Shown: in pieces, positions 43,420 to 55,826 of the stretch
Numbering within the stretch: the stretch's first letter is position 1
Layout of the letters: each line of letters starts with the position of its first letter
Assembly: GCA_009760885.1 (NCBI GenBank)
Contig: CM019709.1
Span: forward strand, 33,661,033-33,725,032
From: Achatina immaculata
Lineage: Eukaryota; Mollusca; Gastropoda; Stylommatophora; Achatinidae
Direction: 5' to 3'
DNA: 64,000 nucleotides
Notes under the pieces: model-generated
Databases searched by the model: none
What the model was told of the DNA's origin: nothing
The model's input: the letters and a program-made list of their open reading frames with translations, nothing else
Made by a program: the position numbers and the translations under genes

Positions 43420-46400
43420 GCCTTTCACTCCCTTGAGAGCATAGGCCACTGATAAAGGCTCTCCAGTCATCCCTGTTCTTGGAATTATTCTCTGCTTCCT
43501 TCCATGTGTATCCCTTGCCTCTGAGCTCTGTCATAATTTCTCTTCTCCAAGTAAGTCTAGGCCTTCCTCGTTTTCCATTTCCTTGAGGATTCCATGTCAG
43601 TACCTGTCTTGCTATGCAGGTGTCGGGTTTCCTCAGAGTGTGGCCAATCCACCTCCACCTCCTAGACATGATTTGTAGGTTCATAGGTTCTTGTCCTGCC
43701 CTTTCCCAGACCTCCTTGTTCCTGTTCTTGTCCTGCCATTTAATGTTTAAAATCCTTCTCAAGCAGCAGTTCATGAATGTTTGTATCCTCTTTTGTATTG
43801 TCTTGGTTATACCCTATGTCTCCGGAGCATATAGTAGGACAATCTTTACGTTTGTATTGAAAGGAATAGCAAAGACAGCTTTAAAAATCTTTAGAAAATA
43901 AGGAAAAGAAAACTCTTAAGCTCAAGAGTAAAGACTAGGACATTCAATTCATCCTACAAGAAAAATGACTAGGACATTCAATCCATCCTACAAGAACAAA
44001 GACTAGGATATTCAATCCATCCTACAAGAACAAAGACTAGGACATTCAATCCATCCTACAAGAACAAAGACAAAGACATTCAATCCATCCTACAAGAACA
44101 AAGACAAAGACATTCAATCCATCCTACAAGAACAAAGACAAAGACATTCAATCCATCCTACAAGAACAAAGACAAAGACATTCAATCCATCCTACAAGAA
44201 CAAAGACAAAGACATTCAATCCATCCTACAAGAACAAAGACAAAGACATTCAATCCATCCTACAAGAACAAAGACTAGGACATTCAATCCATCCTTACAT
44301 GGGCATGTTAACGCTGGAAAATTACTAAAGAAATAGAGAACAAATTGGACACATTCGAAAACAAATATGTAAGATAAATACCCTGTATACAAGGGAGTGA
44401 ATTCAAGAATAAAGCAGAGATAAGAGAAATGATCATGGAACAATCTAAGCAGTGATCAAGAAAAGAAGGTGGGTGTATGTAGGCCGTGCAATGAGAAGAA
44501 ACATTTAGAGAATAACAAAGCAAGCCATCAAATGGGAAACATCTGGGAAAAAAAAGAGAGACTGATCTCGGGCGACCCTAAAGAGAATACTGGCAAAAGG
44601 GACCTAAACGATTGGCATCAAATCCCTTGATGAGATTGAGAAGCTCGCCGAGAACAGAAACTCATGGCGAGACACTCTGCGAGCCCTGTGTGACGGCTGA
44701 CGGCACGGGAAGCATGTAAATCTATCATTGTTTGAAACTGAGCCCTAGACGTGTTATAATTTTCTCTCATATGTGTCTGCTCAGATTTGTCTGCTATTTC
44801 TCTGACTTCCAAGATCAGTGTAGTGCGATATTTAGACGGGGCCCCGGACTTTCATATCCGACACAGGAGTTTCTGGACATACGTCAAAAATAAATTTACT
44901 ACTTTCACAAAACAAGAACAGACACAATACATGGCTCCGATTTACGGACAATTCGACTTACGCATAAGATTGGGGAAGGGATCTACTTACGTAAATCGGG
45001 GACTCTATATTTCAATAAATAACGTTTTCTATATATACTCCCCCCCCCCCCCCCCGCCCACGCCTCCAAAATCGTGGTTAACGGGAAGTAACTGGGAAAA
45101 TGTTTACCGTTTATTATCACACAGAATCCATATATATATATATATATATATTCTTTTTAGATTTAACTTCCATTCTACAGAAACTTGTACACGAGGAAGA
45201 AACTCGTATGCAAATGCTGGGCACAAACACTGAAGGCGCCACTGCCCCCACCGCTACCGAGTTGAAACTCGCTCCAGCCGTGGAAGAGAAGATCAAACCT
45301 GGAGGTAAGGATAGTGTGAGCTTGAGTACACCTGCGTGTGCAGGTTCTTCAGATGAGTGTGCGATATTTGCATAAAATAGTAAATGGGCTGATTCGATTC
45401 AGGGTGTTCTTTTTTGTTTGTTTTGTTTTGTTTTTTTTAATGAGGGACGCACAGCTGTTCTCAGGCCGTGAAGGGGTTCCGCGAGGAATAAATGGTTAAA
45501 CATCTCTGATGTAGCTAATTTATTTTGTTTGTTTGTTTGTCCTTATGTCTGTTTGTCTATCACTCTGTTTGTCCGTCTGTCTGTTTGTCCATCACTCTGT
45601 TTGTCCATCACTCTGTTTGTCCGTCTGTCTGTTTGTCCATCACTCTGTTTGTCTATCACTCTGTTTGTCCGTCTGTCTGTTTGTCCATCACTCTGTTTGT
45701 CCATCACTCTGGTTGTCTATCACTCTGTTTGTCCGTCTGTCTGTTTGTCCATCACTCTGTTTGTCCATCACTCTGGTTGTCCATCACTCTGCTTGTCCAT
45801 CACTCTGGTTGTCTATCACTCTGTTTGTCCGTCTGTCTGTTTGCCCATCACTCTGTTTGTCCATCACTCTGGTTGTCTATCACTCTGTTTGTCCGTCTGT
45901 CTGTTTGTCCATCACCCTGCTTGTCCATCACTCTGTTTGTCCATCACTCTGCTTGTCCATCACTCTGTTTGTCCATCACTCTGTTTCTCCGACTGTTTGT
46001 TTGTCAATCACACTTTTTCTCCATCACTCTGTTTTTCCGTCTCTCTGCTTATCCATCACTCTCTTTGTCCATCACTCTCTTTGTCCATCACTCCACTTGT
46101 ATATCACTCTATTTGTCCATCGGTCTGCTTTCCCATCACTATTCTTGTCCATCACTCTGTTTGTCCGTCTGTCTGTTTATCCATCACTCTGTTTATCCAT
46201 CAATCTGTTTGTCCTTCACTCTTCTTGTCCATCATTCCGTTTGTTCATCAGTATGCTTGTTTATCATACTGTTTGTGCATCACTCTGTTTGTTCTTCTGT
46301 CTGTTTGTCCATCACTCTGTCCGTCAGCTTGTTCATCACTCTGTTTGTCCATCACTATTCTTGTCCATCACTCTTCTTGTCCATCACTCTCTTTGTCCAT

Positions 46401-49400
46401 AACTCTGTTTGTCCATCAGTATGCTTGTTTATCACACTGTTTGTCCATCACTCTGTTTATCTGTCACCCTGCTTGTTCATCACTCTGTCTGTCCATCACT
46501 CTTCTTGTCCATAACTCTTCTTGTCCATCACTCTTGTTGTCCATCACTCTGTTTGTCCATCACTCCTCTTTTCCATCACTCTGCTTGTCTATCACTCTGT
46601 TTGTCCATCACTCTATTTGTCTATCACCCTGTTTGTCCGTTACTCTTCTTGTTTATCACTCTGTTTGTCCATCATTCTGGTTGTCAATGACTTTATTTGT
46701 CTATTACTCTGTTTGTCCATCACTCTGTTCGTCCATCACTCTGTTTCTCTGTCCATCCGTGCAGTTTGTTGTTGGGTGTTTTGTCTGTATGTTTACGTGT
46801 TTGTTTACATCTTAGTTTATATGTCTTTCTTTCTATCTGCAGGTAAGTTAACTATCTACCAACCAACGACTAACTGGATGACATTATGAGAAACAACAAA
46901 CTGAGGTATCTGGGACATTTAATGAGAATGAAGGAGGATAGACAAACAAAGATAGCCTATATGGAAGTGATGAAAAGAGATATGTCAATAGGCATACCTA
47001 GACAACGACGGCGAGAGAACCTAGTAGAAGATAAACCCACTTTCTGGAATCGAGAGTTGACAAGAAAAGATCAAGAACAGTGAGGAATGGATACGGGTTA
47101 GGAGACAGATCCTTTATGCCGACAGCAGTCATCACCGCTGACGCAGTATTAGACTGCAAATGTACTTAATGGGATTAACTCCATGTTGGTGCTATGGCGA
47201 AGTGAACAAACCCATTGTAGAGTGGATGGCAAGGAGAGTAAACCCATTGTACAGAGGATGGCAAGTGGGAGTAAACGTATTGTAGAGATGATAGCGAAAC
47301 TGAAGAAAACCCATTGTAGAATGGATGACAGTGGAAAGTAAACCCAGTGTAGAATGGATGACAGTGAAAAGTAAACTCAAAGTAGAATGAATGACAGTGG
47401 AAAGTAAACCAAATGTAGAATGGATGACAGTGAAAAGTAAACTCAAAGTAGAATGAATGACAGTGGAAAGTAAACCAAATGTAGAATGGATGACAGTGAA
47501 AAGTAAACTCAAAATAGAATGAATGACAGTGGAAAGTAAACCAAATGTAGAATGGATGACAGTGAAAAGTAAACTCAAAGTAGAATGAATGACAGTGGAA
47601 AGTAAACCAAATGTAGAATGGATGACAGTGAAAAGTAAACTCAAAATAGAATGGATGACAGTGGAAAGTAAACACAATGTAGAATGGATGACAGTGAAAA
47701 GTAAACTCAAAGTAGAATGGATGACAGTGGAAAGTAAACACAATGTAGAATGGATGACAGTGGAAAGTAAACCCAATGTAGAATGGATGACAGTGGAAAG
47801 TAAACCCAATGTAGAATGGATGACAGTGGGGGCAAGCCCACTGTAGAGAAGATGGCAAAGGGAGTAAACCCATAGTAGAATGATAGCAGGGAGAGAAAAC
47901 GCACTTCCCGTGCCGTTAAACGTCACATAGGGCTCACAAGGTAGTTCGCCAACTTTTCCTGTTTTGGTGAGCTTTTCAACCTCATCACGAGATTTTATGC
48001 CTATTAATTTGGCATCTCTTAACAATGTTCTCTTTATAGTTTCCCGTGGTCGGCCTCTTTTTCTTCGGCCTGTTGTGTTCCACTTGATAGCTTGTTTTGG
48101 GATTCTCTGATCATTTCTTCTCATCACGTGACCAACATATGTCCATCTCCTTTTCCTGATCACCCACGAGACTGGTTGTTGTTCGCTCATCTGTTTTATC
48201 TATACATTGTTCTTAAATTCGTTCCGCTTGATGACGAGTATTTTCCTTAGGCATTTGTTTTCGAAAGAGTCTAATTACTTGTGTATTTCTTTAGTTGTTT
48301 TCCAGCTTTCGCATGCATAAATGACGGTGGGTATTACATTTGAATTGAATAATCTTAACTTGGTTTTTGTGCCTATAACTTTTGAATGTCATATGTTCTC
48401 AAGATTTTTGAAGGTCGGTGCTGCTTTTGCAATTCTAATTTTAACTTCCTTTCTGGTGTCACCATCCTGGTCTATGTAGCTGCCAAGGTGTGCAAATTGA
48501 TCGACTTCTTCAACAGCTGTCCGTTCTACGTCTATTTTTCCATTTTGATTAATGGGAAGTTTCATTATTTTTGTTTTATCGTTGTTAATTTTAAGTCCTA
48601 TTTTATCCAAGACAGGATATCTGTTTTTTCTTGCATGGAATTCACATTGTTACTGATAAGCGTTACGTCATCAGCAAAATCAAGATCTTCTAGTTGGGTC
48701 CCAGCTACCAAGTCAATACCTGTGTTACCTGTGCAGCACTTTTTGCATTATGAAGTTTATTGCACTTCCAAGAACAAAGGCCGTGCATTGCAAGGGAAGT
48801 AAATCTATTTTCTTGTGAATGGCAAGGGGCAAGGAGAATAACTCGATTGAATTGCGAATAACAAATGGAGTAAACCCATTGTCTTGTGGATGGCTAGAGG
48901 ACCAAATCCTGGTAGGATAAAAAAAAAAATCCAGATATAGACCCAGTGACAGGTGATCATATTCTTCTCTACGTAGTCATCTCCAGAGCCCAACTTTCAT
49001 GCTCGGTAGATCTCTCTGACAGATCAGCTTTTCGCTTACTTATCTGTTGTTTTATCGTCTATCCTGTCCTTCACGAAGGCATTACTGCCGAAATATTGGG
49101 TTTATTGTTGTTGTGCTTCGTTGCCACGTGTTGCTTCTTATCTTGTCCTGTCTTGCCTCCATCTTCCAGTACCCTTTCAATACACTCTCCTCTGAAGGAA
49201 CGAATAAACTTGATAGGGTTCGAAAGATTCCTTCAAACTTGTTATTTCTTCCGTCCATCTCTGACGTGGCGGGTCTTTCATTCTATTCCATTTTTATATG
49301 TCCTTTTACAGTTTCTCCTACTCTTTCTTCCATGTTTCAGTCTTTCTGTAGAACTCACTAACGCGGGTAAACTTACTGCAGATCAGCAACTGTCGTGGCT

Positions 49401-51797
49401 GGCAGCTTTGCTGAACTTTCTGAAGTATAGACCTAGTCCTTCCTTTTGAACTACATCCCAAAGGCGAGAGGTAGCTAATAGGTGTTCAAACGAATGTCTT
49501 TACATCAGCTGCCAAATGACGGCAGGGAAGGTAGTGTTCTTCCGGCATAACGAGGACAACGAAACAATCGTACCGGGGTTATATGCTGTGGTTGTGTCCC
49601 TTTGTAGGTTGCAATTCCTCGTAGGTTCGATGTCCTCATAGGTTGCATGTCCTCCCGAACTGACCAAAAGGCAGTCCATTCGCTTATGAGGAACAAGGGC
49701 ATGCGAGCAGTCTGTAAAGAAAATATGAAGGTAACACGGAATCTATAGAGGAAATAGAGAGCAATTCATAGAGGAAATGAGAAGGTACAGAGCAATCCAA
49801 AGAGGAAATGAGGAGGTACGGAACAATCCATAGAGGAAATGAGAAGGTACAAAGCAATCTATAGGGAAAATTTGAAAATTCTGAAAATCCATAGGGAAAT
49901 TCGGACGTATTGGATCATCCACATAGAAAAAGGGACGTATTGGACAATCCTTAGGGAAAAACTGGCATATTGGACAATCCTTAGGGGAAAAGGGACGTAT
50001 TGGACAATCCTTAGGGAAAAACTGGCATATTGGACAATCCTTAGGGGAAAAGGGACGTATTGGACAATCCTTAGGAAAAAGTGGCGTATTAGACAATCCT
50101 TAGGGGAAAAGGGACGTATTGGACAATCTTTGGTGGCGTATTGGATAATCCTTTAGGAAATGGGGACGTATTGAGCAATCAGTCCATAAGGGAAATTTTG
50201 ACGTATTGAGTAATGTGTACGGGAAATGCGGACGCACTGAGCAGTCCATAATGGAAATTTGTAACTATTGGACTACTGGGCAATCCATGTTTGAGGTGTG
50301 TGTTGGGGGCGGGGGTGGGAGGAGGGGTGTGCTTGAAATCGTAAAGAGATTAAGAATCCACGTACCAAACCTCGCTTATTCGTTTAAATGAGAATGTGTG
50401 TGTATATGCAGACTGTCCCTACGTGAGATTGTCCTCGTATCTTTGATGCGAGCGCCCATATTTTGCCTGTCTATGTCAGAGACTGTCTGGCTTGGCTTGT
50501 TTTCATATAACAAGTTATTTGCCTGTTTTCTGCGGTGTATCATGTGAATGAACACTCTTCACAACGAGGGGAAATGTGAAGTATAATACCTGTTGAAGAC
50601 TTAAAAAAGAGAATTATTTATTTCTGGAATGAACATTAGAAAACCTGAGTCTAATTTTCTAAGATATTTAGAGGGGATTCTCAGATCAATCTAATCATCT
50701 GGGATGGCTTAGAAGAAGTCAGCTACAGTATCATGCTTCTACGAAACAACAAAGCAAATGGTTCAGATGGAATTGATGCAGAACTGATTACGGAAGGAGG
50801 TCTAAATCTTCATGAACAGATATGTACACTAAAAAAGGTAAAGGTAATCCTGTCATGCCTTAGAGGCACATAGGGATATGGTGTTAGTGCCCATATTTTC
50901 CTTGACCTGTCGGCACACTAGAGGGTGATATGGTCAGTATCACGCCTGGCCGCCCTTCCTTCCCCAACTCCAGAAGAAGTTGGGTACCCATTTCTACAGC
51001 TGGGTGACTGGGGTGCCTGCGGCCGGATTCGAACCCCCGACCTTCGCCATGAGAGACCAGTGCACTAATCACTTCGCCACTCAGACACCCAGATATGTGC
51101 ACTGATACAACAAATATGGAGAGAAGAGACACTCCCTAGTGAATGGAGAGAATCATTACTGATCCCAATATTTTTAAAAAAGGCGACAAGAGCAAGTGTG
51201 AAAACTACAGAGGAATATCCTTACTACAAACAAGCTACAAAATACTATCTATTATACTTTTAAATAGATTAAAACCATACAGAGAGAACATACTGGGAGA
51301 CTATCATGCAGGTTTTTGGAAAAACAGATCAACCGTAGACCAAATATTTTATCTACGTCACAGAGCAGAAAAGTACTGGGAATATGGAAAAGAAGTACAT
51401 AATATCTTCATTGACTTCAAGAAAGCCCATGACAGCATAGATAGGAGCAGCTTATGACAGCATAGATAGGAGCAGCTTATGACAGCATAGATAGGAGCAG
51501 CTTATGACAGCATAGATAGGAGCAGCTTATGACAGCATAGATAGGAGCAGCTTTTGACAGCATAGATAGGAGCAGCTTATGACAGCATAGATAGGAGCAG
51601 CTTATGACAGCATAGATAGGAGCAGCTTATGACAGCATAGATAGGAGCAGCTTATGACAGCATAGATAGGAGCAGCTTATGGAAAATTATGAAAGACGTT
51701 GTGGCTGTTGAGTATGACTCCTGAAGCAAAGGGTTCGAATCAGAGTTGTTTTGTTTTTAAACTCCTAACGTGTACATTCTGGGGCGACAACTCCAGA

Positions 51798-51856
<59 letters not shown>

Positions 51857-54800
51857 TCTCTCTCTTAAGTGCTCAGGGCACATGAGGCTTCCTCAAGGGT
51901 TTTCGAGAAATGCCTGTCATCTGCCTTTTTTCCGCTCTTGCCCTGGGGAGCCCTCTATTGCTCAACATCCTCTCTGTTGTTCTTCTCCATGTCTCTTTTG
52001 GTCTACCCTTACTTCTGTTCCCCTGTGGTGTCCATCTTAGCGCTGTTTTTAGTACATGTCCCAGCCATTGCCGGCGTCTTTCTTCAGTGACTATTTGCAT
52101 CTTGTATTTAGGTTCCAGGAGGTCTGCAGTCGGGCCGGGGACTTCCAGTGGCTGGCTTTCATCCACAACCTTCATGGGCTCACTTTCCTGATAAGCATTT
52201 CTCCTTCCACCTGCGTTTGTTTTTTTCCCTTGCTCCTGTTTCTGTAGCAGTCTGATGGTTTGTTTTTTTTTTTTACCAGATAGGGTTGTTGACCCTATGC
52301 CGAACCGTCCTTAGTCGCCTTTTACGATCATGCGTGGTAGGGTACAGTGGTCCTATTCTTTGCTTCCCAGGCATGTGCCTAGGTCCCGGGTACCACACGT
52401 GGGGGCGGGGGCGGGGGAACAACTCCAGATAATGAGCCTCAATTCTCCACCATAAAGTTCTGTCCCTTACCGCAGGGGGCGCTGCATGAGAAGTTTGTAT
52501 ATACGATTACGCTGTAGGAGATTTGTTCCCCTCCTTCTCGCAGTCATCTTTTAATAATTAATCTCTGGCTTGTTCTTCCAGGCAGATCTAGCAGGTCTAC
52601 CTCAGCTCGCGTACGGAGCACATTTCTCCGGAAGAAGGCATCAGGACGCGTAGAAAAGCAATCTTCACTGCTTAGCCAGCACGGGGTTCCCCAGGGCGCA
52701 GTGCGCATGCGAAGGCCAAGCAGAGATAGAAGCCCCGCAGACTCGACACGGCCAGTGTCTTCTGTCACGACGGGAAGATCTGAGCTCAGCTTGGGTAAAT
52801 CTTCGAAAGGAAGCGTTGGATCGTCCAAATCGAAGGAATCAGACCTTCAGTCAGCGTCTTCCCTGAGCCGGCAAAGCAAACCGCCAGTACAAGGTGACCA
52901 ACCCGCCAGAGCGGTCCGACAAGCGTCGGCAAGACCCGCGGCCCGGGAAAGGTCGTCTGAGACCAGCCTGTGTGAGTCTACCGTGAAGAGCCACGAGCTA
53001 GTCTCGGACCTGCCGGACGAGGCACAGAAGAAGCGCTATCACAAATGCATACCTATCCGCGGAAGTGCAGAAAGGCAGGAAAGAGCTCCCAGGAGAGTAA
53101 AACCCAGAAAGCCCAGAGGGAAAGAAGACGAGATGTTCGCGTCAGAGAGCGAAGATCTAACGGGCCGATCGACGAAAGAGGACAGCTACGAGAGTTCGTC
53201 GCGCGTTTCTAGCGCCACGGCGAAGCTGCCTTCCATTTCCCCGCGGGATTCTCAGATCAAAAGAGCTCAGCTGCTGAAAGAAGTCACAGAACAGCTGGAG
53301 GAGAGAGAGTCTGCCTCGAAAAAGATGAAATATCGCGTGGTCAAACGCGAAGCAGCGAGGTCAACCCTGTTCTCCGACGATTCAGATACTGAAAGTGATG
53401 AAGAAAACGTCCACCAGGAAGCTGTGCAGCCACCTAGACAGAAATACACTGAAAAACATAAATGTGAACAAGAAAGACTGCATCTGCCGCCATTGAAGTC
53501 CCAAACTCGAATGCCCCAGCCAAAGCCCCCGGGTGACGCGAAGAAACCAGGTGACCAACCCGGTTCTGGAATAACTGTTATTTCAGATCCAACTGTCAGG
53601 CTTCCCGCTATCCCAACTTCCAGCCAGGCAACGGGGACTATCGTGATGACCCACGGAGGACATATTGCCTACGTCAGCAGAGATCTAGGCGTTGTAGCCT
53701 CCAATGCGCTTAGGATCAGAAACGTCCACCCTATGGGTAAGTAGATCGTTTTTAAGTGTTAGCCAGTGTTTCTCAGAACCATAGTGCGAAGGATCAGAAA
53801 CGCCCACCCCATGAGTAAGTAGATCGTTTTTAAGTGTTAGCCAGTGTTTCTCAACACCATTGTGCGAAGGATCAGAAACGTCCACCCCATGGGTAGGTAG
53901 ATCGTTTTAACTGTTAGTCAGTGTTTCTCGGAGTCAAAGTGGCTTTTTGACTCCACTTTATTTGTATGGTCTTAAAGAAGTATCAGTGACCGGAGAGAAT
54001 GCAGGTTCTTAATCCTTCCCGTGACGTTAAACGTCACATACGGGTCACGTGGTAGTTCGCCAAGTTTTCCTGTTTTCGGCGAGCTTTTCAACCTCATCAA
54101 GGGATGTTATGTCTGCTAATTTGGATTCTCTTAACAATGCCCTTATTTTAGAGTTTCACGTGGTCTTTTTCTTCGTCCTGTTGTGTTCCACTTGATAGCT
54201 TGTTCTGGACTTCTCTGACTGTTTCGTCTCATCACATGACCGAAATAAGTCAGTTCCCTTTTTATGATCACCCATGAGACAGGTTGTTGTTCGCTCATCT
54301 GCCTTATCTCTGTGTTTTTCTAGAATTCTCTCGGCTTTATACCGAATGTTTTCCTTCGGCATTTGTTTTCAAAAAGGTCTAATATGTTGTCATTTCTTTA
54401 GTTTTTTTTTAACGAAGGTTAGGTACAGAAAAATTGTTGTAAGATTAGGTTAGCTGGTAAAGGCTGAGCACATATGGGAATGTCCTGAATGCAAGGAGGC
54501 CCATCTCTAGGCTAGCAGCAGAGCATGGCTGTTCTTCAAGCTCAAGTTAAGTTCAAGTGAGAATCCTTGAAAGCTTACTTTATTTAGTTTCAGTAGAAAA
54601 CTCTCTGAGAGTAGTCTCCACGAGGAAGTGTAGACTTTCGCTTTATTGTAGACGGTGTTGCTAACCCTTACAGTGTTGGTAACCCTTCTCTGAATTGATC
54701 ATCTCCGTTCAGACAAATCCCACGTATCTTACACACTTCGTCAGGACATCGTGAGTTGTATATAATAACCAAGTTCTGTGCTGACGATACATCTCTCTCT

Positions 54801-55788
54801 CTCTCTCTCTCTCAACCTTAAGTGCCCAAGGCACATGGAGCTTCCGCAAGGGTTTTCCACAAACACCTGTCCTTTGACTTTTTTCCCGCTCTTGCCCATG
54901 CGAGCCCTCTATTGCTCAACATTTCCTCTGTTGTTCTTCTCCACGTCTCCTTTTGTCTAACACTTACTTCTGTTCCCCTGTGGTGTCCATCTTAGTGCTA
55001 CATTTGGTAGTGAGTTGTCAGTCATTCGGAGTATGTGTCCAAACCATCGCATTCCACAATAACTGTTGTTAAGTACTTCATTTGCATTTCTGCCAACAAG
55101 ATGTTATTGCTTACAGTGTTTGGCTAAAATATTCTTTTGATCTTTCTTAAACATTTAGTCTGGAAAGAATTCAGCTTGTTTTCTATAGTTTTGATGATTT
55201 TCCAGTTGTCATTTCCTTAGACATTGCTCTTAAATATCCTTATTTACACTTTCATGCTCAGCTTTTGGATATCCATATATTCTTCACGATAGTGAAAGCA
55301 TGGTTTGTTCTACTTACCCTGTTGTTGATGCCCTCTGCGTTGTCTCTCATCTTCTGCTGCTTCTGCTTGCCAGGATATACAAATTCCTTGACTTCCTCCA
55401 CTGTATCAGTACATTGCTGTTGTTCATATTTTGCTTCATTAACTTTGTCTTTCCTACTTTGACCACTAACCCTAATTTGCTAGCATAACTGGGTGAGCTC
55501 GTTAGTTTAATCCTGCACTTTCCCGTGTCTGCTTGATAGTAGACAAATGTCGTCCATAATGTCAAAATCTTCCAGTTTTGTGTCAAGGGTCCATTGTAGT
55601 TATCTGGGTTTGTCTGACAATACAAGCAAAAGATTTGATTGGTGGAAACAGATGACGATTAGAAGAAAAACAGAGAGGATGCAGAGCAATAGAAGGCTCA
55701 CCTGGGCAAGAGTGGAAAGGAAGGCAAAGGACAGGCATTTGTGGAGAACCCTTGCGGAAGCCCCGTGTGCCTTGAGCACTTAAGGTTG

Positions 55789-55826
<38 letters not shown>

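Larger units (their letters stand above)
45380..47100 (+). repeat. composite element (hAT-like end + array + LINE I), expanded copy
   Basis: Matches 39215-39800 from GATTCGATTCAGGGTGTTC through the LINE I end, but with the internal array grown to about 1.2 kb. Both lie in introns of the same gene, so one likely copied the other, or both are copies of one unit. Confidence 0.75.

Noticed and set aside
44787..45233. 148-codon ORF upstream of exon 4
   Set aside because: Runs through a C run and (TA)n; includes a MITE-like end; reads exon 4 in the wrong frame.
45525..46815. ORFs of 289-428 codons reading SITLFVHHSVCPS repeatedly
   Set aside because: Pure product of the 16-bp minisatellite: open in all three + frames, no start context, no splice sites.
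47192..48190. 332-codon minus ORF combining a LINE tail with CHPFYIGF-like repeats
   Set aside because: Fusion of the LINE B end with a 33-bp minisatellite, not a gene.
49330..49390. possible exon between tttcag and gtaaac
   Set aside because: Inserting it between exons 4 and 5 breaks the phase-1 junction, and no conserved sequence is seen.
52110..52200. possible exon after tttaggttccag
   Set aside because: No fitting donor, and the minus strand reads as sequence continuous with a LINE A fragment.
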